Shown here in pieces: positions 59,688 to 64,000 of a stretch of 64,000 bases of DNA (positions are counted from its first letter, which is position 1; every line of letters starts with the position of its first letter). The notes beneath the pieces were generated by a model. It saw only the letters and a program-made list of their open reading frames with translations. It was not told the DNA's origin and made no database searches. A program made the position numbers and the translations under genes. The stretch is from Erythrobacter sanguineus. GTDB taxonomy: Bacteria; Pseudomonadota; Alphaproteobacteria; Sphingomonadales; Sphingomonadaceae. The stretch lies in assembly GCF_900143235.1 (NCBI RefSeq), contig NZ_FRDF01000015.1, positions 37,029 through 101,028 of the forward strand, given 5' to 3'.

Positions 59688-62600
59688 GTGACCACGACCG
59701 ATCTGCCTGCCCGGACTGCCCAGCTCATCGACCGCGCCGACCTGCGCCGCGCCTACCGCGCGGATGAGGAAGCCTGCATTACAGAACGGATCGAACAGGC
59801 AAGCCCGGCGGCGCGCGTGCATCAACAGGCTTCCGCGCTCGCCATCGCGCTGATTAAGGGCGCGCGCCAGGAAAAGGCCAGCGGGGTCGATGCCTTCCTG
59901 CAGCAATACGGGCTCGACACGGATGAAGGCATCGCGCTGATGTGTCTTGCCGAAGCCTTGCTGCGCGTGCCCGATGCCGCCACCGCCGATGCGCTGATCC
60001 GTGACAAGATCGGGCGCGTAGACTGGGGCGAGCATCTGGGGGAAAGCGCCTCCACCTTCGTCAACGCCGCCACCTTCTCGCTGATGCTGACGGGCGAGGT
60101 GCTGGAACAGCCCGAAGCCCACCAGCGCGGCATGGGCAAGGTGTTGAAGCGCACGATGAACCGGCTGGGCGAGCCGGTGGTGCGGACCGCCACGATGCAG
60201 GCGATGCGGATTCTGGGCGGACAATTCGTGTTCGGGCGCACGATCGAGGAAGCGCTGAAGCGCGCCCAGCCCGAACGGGCCAAGGGCATCACCCACAGCT
60301 TCGACATGCTGGGCGAGGCGGCGATGACCTTTGCCGATGCCGAGAAATACCGCCGCGCCTACGAGTCTGCGCTTGGGCGTCTGGCGCGCGAGGCTGGCGC
60401 GGGCGTGGGCGGGTCGCCGGGCATTTCGGTGAAGCTGTCGGCGCTGCATCCCAAGTACAATTTCTTTCACGCCGATCAGGCCCGCGCCGAAATGGTGCCG
60501 GTGGTCAAGGCGCTGGCGATGCAGGCGCGCGATGCCGACATCCACTTTACCATTGATGCAGAAGAGGCCGAGCGGCTCGAACTCAGCCTCGACATCATCG
60601 AGGAACTGGTCGCCGATGACGATCTGTTCCGCCGCCCCGACGGCAGCCGCTGGGAAGGGTTCGGCCTTGCCGTTCAGGCCTATCAGAAGCGGGGCGTGCC
60701 GCTGTGCGACTGGGTGGCGAAACTGGCCCGGCGACACGGGCGCCGCCTGTTCGTGCGGTTGGTCAAGGGCGCGTACTGGGACAGCGAGATCAAGCTCAGC
60801 CAGGTGGGCGGCTATGCCGATTATCCGGTGTTCACCCGCAAGGTGGCGACCGATGTGTCCTACCTCGCCTGCGCCGCGCGCCTGTTCGAACACGCCGACG
60901 TGATCCACCCGGCCTTCGCCACGCACAACGCCTATACGATTGCATCCGTCAAGCAGATGAGTGCCGGAAAATCCTTCGAATTCCAGCGCCTGCACGGCAT
61001 GGGCGAGGAAGTCTATGATGCGCTCCACGCGATCGAAGGCCATGCCCGCACGCCGGTGCGCATCTATGCGCCGGTCGGCGGGCACAAGGAATTGCTGGCC
61101 TATCTGGTGCGCCGCCTGCTGGAGAACGGGGCCAATACCAGCTTCGTCAACCGCATGGGCGATGCCGACACCGCGCCCGAGGAACTGGTCGGCGATCCGG
61201 TGGCCGGACTGGCGGCACTCTCGCCGCGGCGCAATCCGGCGATCCCCTTGCCGGGGGACATTTTCGCAGATCGCCGCAACAGCGCCGGAATCGACCTGTC
61301 CGATCCCATGGTGCGCGCCCCGCTGATGGCGCGGCTGAAGGCGCTCGAAAGCGCCCACTGGCGGGCCGAGCCGACCTTCCCTGCCGCCACGCCCGGCGAA
61401 ATCGCCCCGATCACCATGCCGCATGATCTCTCCGCTGTGGTCGGCACCCGCCGCGATGCCACGGCCGAAGAAATCGACGCCGCCTTCGCCCGCGCCGCAC
61501 AGATCCAGCCCGGCTGGGATGCATTGGGCGGCGAAAAGCGTGCGCTGCTGCTGGAAGAGGCCGCCGACCTGTTCGAGGCGCATACCGACGAATTCCTCAG
61601 CCTGTGCCAGCGCGAGGCCGGCAAGACCCTGCTCGACGCCGTGCTCGAACTGCGCGAGGCGGTGGATTTCCTGCGTTATTATGCTGAGGGCGCGCGCCAG
61701 CGATTCGGCCAGCCTACCATCCTGCCGGGGCCGACGGGGGAGGAAAACTCGCTGTCGCTCCATGGGCGCGGGGTGTTTGCCACCATATCGCCGTGGAACT
61801 TCCCGCTGGCGATCTTCACCGGCATGGCGGCAGCCGCGCTGGCGGCGGGCAATTCTGTCATCGCCAAGCCCGCCGAGCAGACCCCGCTGATTGCCGCGCT
61901 GGCTGTCAGGCTGTGCCACGAGGCCGGCATCCCGCCCGAGGCGCTGCAATTGTTGCCCGGCGCAGGGGCGGTCGGACAGATGATCACCGCCGATCCGCGG
62001 CTGGCCGGGGTCGCCTTCACCGGTTCGACCGAGACTGCGCAGGCGATCAACCGCACGCTGGCGGGCAGGGATGGCCCGATTGCCACCCTGATCGCGGAGA
62101 CCGGCGGGCAGAACGCGATGATCGTCGACAGCTCGGCCCTGCCCGAACAGGTGGTGCGCGACGTGCTGGGCAGCGCCTTCCAGAGCGCCGGCCAGCGCTG
62201 TTCGGCGCTGCGGGTGCTCTATCTGCAGGATGATATCGCCGATCAGATGCTGGAAATGATCCGCGGCGGGTTCGAGGCGCTGATTATCGGCGATCCGGCG
62301 CGGTTTTCGACCGATGTCGGCCCGGTTATCGATCCCGACGCGCAGGCCCGGCTCGAACGCCACGTCGCGCGCTGCCTTGCCAGCGAGCGCAAGGTCACGC
62401 GCCTTCCGCTCCCGCCCGGGATCGCGCAAGGCTGCTTCGTTGCGCCGACCATCGTCGAACTCGGTTCGATCCGCGATCTGAGCCGCGAACATTTCGGCCC
62501 GGTGCTGCACGTCGCGCGCTTCAGGGCGAGCGAACTGGGTCAGGTGATCGATGATATCAACGCCACCGGCTATGGCCTCACGCTTGGCCTGCACAGCCGC

Positions 62601-62834
62601 ATCGCGGAAACCCGGCGGTTCGTGCAGGCGCGTGCGCGGGTCGGCAATTTCTACGTCAACCGCAACCAGATCGGGGCGGTGGTGGAAAGCCAGCCTTTTG
62701 GCGGCGAGGGGTTGTCGGGCACCGGGCCTAAGGCGGGCGGGCCGCATTACCTCACGCGCTTCGCCACCGAGCGGGTGATGACGATCGACACCACCGCGGC
62801 GGGCGGCAATGCCAGCCTGCTGGCCGCCGGTTAG
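59688..62834 (+). CDS. putA: Bifunctional proline dehydrogenase / L-glutamate-gamma-semialdehyde dehydrogenase
   Basis: 1048 residues. The PRODH barrel (about 150-460: GISVKLSALHPKYNFF, RLVKGAYWDSEIK, FATHNAYTIAS) is followed by the aldehyde dehydrogenase domain (TISPWNFPLAIFTGMAAAALAAGN, ETGGQNAMIV, nucleophile C838 in GQRCSALR). Oxidises proline to glutamate, feeding quinone and NAD. It lacks the N-terminal ribbon-helix-helix DNA-binding domain of E. coli PutA, so it is not an autorepressor. GTG start at 59688, AAGGAA upstream. Confidence 0.95.
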   Translation: MTTTDLPARTAQLIDRADLRRAYRADEEACITERIEQASPAARVHQQASALAIALIKGARQEKASGVDAFLQQYGLDTDEGIALMCLAEALLRVPDAATADALIRDKIGRVDWGEHLGESASTFVNAATFSLMLTGEVLEQPEAHQRGMGKVLKRTMNRLGEPVVRTATMQAMRILGGQFVFGRTIEEALKRAQPERAKGITHSFDMLGEAAMTFADAEKYRRAYESALGRLAREAGAGVGGSPGISVKLSALHPKYNFFHADQARAEMVPVVKALAMQARDADIHFTIDAEEAERLELSLDIIEELVADDDLFRRPDGSRWEGFGLAVQAYQKRGVPLCDWVAKLARRHGRRLFVRLVKGAYWDSEIKLSQVGGYADYPVFTRKVATDVSYLACAARLFEHADVIHPAFATHNAYTIASVKQMSAGKSFEFQRLHGMGEEVYDALHAIEGHARTPVRIYAPVGGHKELLAYLVRRLLENGANTSFVNRMGDADTAPEELVGDPVAGLAALSPRRNPAIPLPGDIFADRRNSAGIDLSDPMVRAPLMARLKALESAHWRAEPTFPAATPGEIAPITMPHDLSAVVGTRRDATAEEIDAAFARAAQIQPGWDALGGEKRALLLEEAADLFEAHTDEFLSLCQREAGKTLLDAVLELREAVDFLRYYAEGARQRFGQPTILPGPTGEENSLSLHGRGVFATISPWNFPLAIFTGMAAAALAAGNSVIAKPAEQTPLIAALAVRLCHEAGIPPEALQLLPGAGAVGQMITADPRLAGVAFTGSTETAQAINRTLAGRDGPIATLIAETGGQNAMIVDSSALPEQVVRDVLGSAFQSAGQRCSALRVLYLQDDIADQMLEMIRGGFEALIIGDPARFSTDVGPVIDPDAQARLERHVARCLASERKVTRLPLPPGIAQGCFVAPTIVELGSIRDLSREHFGPVLHVARFRASELGQVIDDINATGYGLTLGLHSRIAETRRFVQARARVGNFYVNRNQIGAVVESQPFGGEGLSGTGPKAGGPHYLTRFATERVMTIDTTAAGGNASLLAAG

Positions 62835-62880
62835 ACAGCGGGCTAGGCAGCGGGGGGCAAGCGCGGCTATCTGATCGGCC

Positions 62881-63648
62881 ATGTCCGATACGCCGCCCCC
62901 CCCGCCATCTGCCACGCTGTCTCCCCTGCCGCCCCGCACCATCAAGGTGGCGAGCTACAACATCCACAAGGGTGTTGGCACTGATCGCAAGCGCGATCCG
63001 GCCCGCATCCTCAAGGTGCTGGAGGAGATCGACGCCGATATCGTCGCGCTTCAGGAGGCCGATCTGCGGTTTGGCACGCGCGCCAGCGTGTTGCCGCCGT
63101 TCCTGATCCAGAACCACACGGATTACACCGCCGTGCCGCTCGACGTGCAGCACGATTCGATGGGGTGGCACGGCAATGCCATTCTGGTGAAGGACAGCGT
63201 GACGGTGGAACATCACGACATCATCCACATGCCCTGCCTCGAACCGCGCGGGGTGGTGACAGCGACGCTGGAGATCGGCGGGGCAAGCATCAGCATCTAC
63301 GGAATGCATCTTGATCTGTCGGGCCTGTGGCGTGTGCGGCAGGCCCGGGCGATCGCCGCGCTGGCCGAGGAAGCCCGCGAGCACCGGCCCACGGTGCTGA
63401 TGGGCGATCTCAACGAATGGCGCGCACAGGCAGGCTGTTTCCGCGAGTTCAGCCGCAATTTCAGCATTCTGGATACCGGCCCCAGCTTCCACGCCGCGCG
63501 CCCGGTGGGGCGGCTCGACCGGATCATGCATTGCGAACGGCTGATCGCCAAGGACTGCGGCGTCCACCGCAGCGCCCTCGCCACGATCGCATCCGATCAC
63601 CTGCCGGTATGGGCCGAGTTCACGCTGGGACAGCGCGCGAGCGAATGA
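62881..63648 (+). CDS. Endonuclease/exonuclease/phosphatase-family protein
   Basis: 255 residues. KVASYNIHKGVG, DIVALQEAD (metal Glu), YGMHLDLSG, VLMGDLNEW (D-x-N) and ATIASDHLPVWAEF (DH motif) are the five EEP catalytic motifs in order. A Pro-rich leader of about 20 residues precedes them. Substrate could be nucleic acid or a phosphodiester lipid; not determined. ATG 62881. Confidence 0.9.
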   Translation: MSDTPPPPPSATLSPLPPRTIKVASYNIHKGVGTDRKRDPARILKVLEEIDADIVALQEADLRFGTRASVLPPFLIQNHTDYTAVPLDVQHDSMGWHGNAILVKDSVTVEHHDIIHMPCLEPRGVVTATLEIGGASISIYGMHLDLSGLWRVRQARAIAALAEEAREHRPTVLMGDLNEWRAQAGCFREFSRNFSILDTGPSFHAARPVGRLDRIMHCERLIAKDCGVHRSALATIASDHLPVWAEFTLGQRASE

Positions 63649-63679
63649 CCGCTATCGGGCCAAGCGCCGGGTTGGCTTG

Positions 63680-64000
63680 TCCGTCGTCAGAACATTTGGC
63701 ACAACTTGCGGCGTAGATTAGCGGAGTGCGGACCTCGTCTGGGGGTTGGTTTTAGGCGGCGAGCTTGCGGTGTTGCAAGCGCCGATGTTCGATGGTGTGT
63801 CGCTTGATCCTTTCACGCTGATTGAGGATGGAAGCCGCCCTGCCGAGGTAGGCGTCGGCGGGCGTCACGTTGGACAGCGCTTCGTGATAACGCTGGTGGT
63901 TGTAGTGCTCGACGAAGGCCTCGATCTGGGCCTCGAGGTCACCGGGCAAGAAGTAGTTTTCCAGCAGGATGCGGTTCTTCAGGGTCTGGTGCCAACGCTC
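63680..64000 (-). mobile_element. IS3-family insertion sequence, left part of element truncated by window edge
   Basis: The transposase at 63752-64000 defines it. The non-coding tail between the transposase stop and the element end should lie in about 63650-63751; a TGT at about 63679 could be the terminus, but no inverted repeat partner is visible because the other end is outside the window. The left limit is therefore approximate. Confidence 0.55.
63752..64000 (-). CDS. IS3-family transposase OrfB (integrase core), C-terminal part
   Basis: The last 83 codons of the DDE transposase run off the right edge: ERWHQTLKNRILLENYFL, then EAQIEAFVEHYNHQRYHEALSNVTPADAYLGR, the characteristic C-terminal signature with the catalytic Glu region. 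TGA stop at 63752. No disruption in the visible part. Confidence 0.88.
   Translation of the reverse strand, partial: ERWHQTLKNRILLENYFLPGDLEAQIEAFVEHYNHQRYHEALSNVTPADAYLGRAASILNQRERIKRHTIEHRRLQHRKLAA

Noticed and set aside
59451..62945. 1164-codon open reading frame antisense to putA
   Set aside because: It is a high-GC shadow frame, rich in Arg, His, Gly and Ala, without any recognisable domain, and the plus strand carries a textbook PutA.

Overview
The window is GC-rich alphaproteobacterial chromosome. Codon use, the sphingomonad-style TonB receptor, the petABC-apt order and the GGGAGAG-type ribosome binding sites all fit Sphingomonadales, probably Erythrobacteraceae. The left edge cuts into a gene that reads as light-dependent protochlorophyllide oxidoreductase, so the host may be an aerobic anoxygenic phototroph. 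Taxonomy is inferred from gene content only.

Layout. 1-1.2 kb: the N-terminus of the protochlorophyllide reductase and an unassigned membrane protein. 1.2-1.8 kb: no intact gene, only a degraded outer-membrane-protein tail. 1.8-40.5 kb: a dense catabolic island. Its first part is a 12-gene minus-strand operon (14.0 to 1.8 kb): molybdopterin oxidoreductase, NADP-dependent reductase, ThuA protein, limonene-epoxide-hydrolase-like enzyme, P450, acyl-CoA dehydrogenase, DUF35 protein, thiolase-like protein, SDR, second ThuA, second acyl-CoA dehydrogenase, dienoyl-CoA-reductase-like SDR. Downstream (14-40.5 kb) short divergent and convergent units carry mobA, more SDRs, a KstD-like flavoprotein, two more P450s, many NTF2/SnoaL-fold, ABM, carboxymuconolactone-decarboxylase-like and VOC proteins, an acyl-CoA ligase, a thioesterase, two Rieske oxygenases, a TonB receptor, an MFS transporter and a GST.

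How the island may work. The TonB receptor and MFS carrier move a substrate. P450s, Rieske oxygenases and the KstD-like enzyme oxidise it, the ligase makes CoA esters, and the acyl-CoA dehydrogenases and SDRs run beta-oxidation-like steps. The thiolase-like/DUF35 pair may cleave a side chain by retro-aldol chemistry. The order P450, acyl-CoA dehydrogenase, DUF35, thiolase-like protein mirrors the actinobacterial igr cholesterol side-chain operon. The substrate is not known; a steroid, terpenoid or similar polycyclic compound is the best guess. No regulator, ferredoxin or ferredoxin reductase was found in the island. A recurring 15-bp motif lies in at least five of its promoter regions. A perfect ParB-binding parS site sits between two convergent island genes.

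40.6-63.6 kb is housekeeping: paired bacterial PH-domain membrane proteins, a GNAT, threonine aldolase, an EamA transporter, a Rossmann-fold protein, pepN, a YfiH-type protein, the cytochrome bc1 genes petABC, apt, the complete mrpABCDEFG antiporter operon, a YCII protein, putA and an endonuclease/phosphatase-family protein. The right edge enters an IS3-family insertion sequence.
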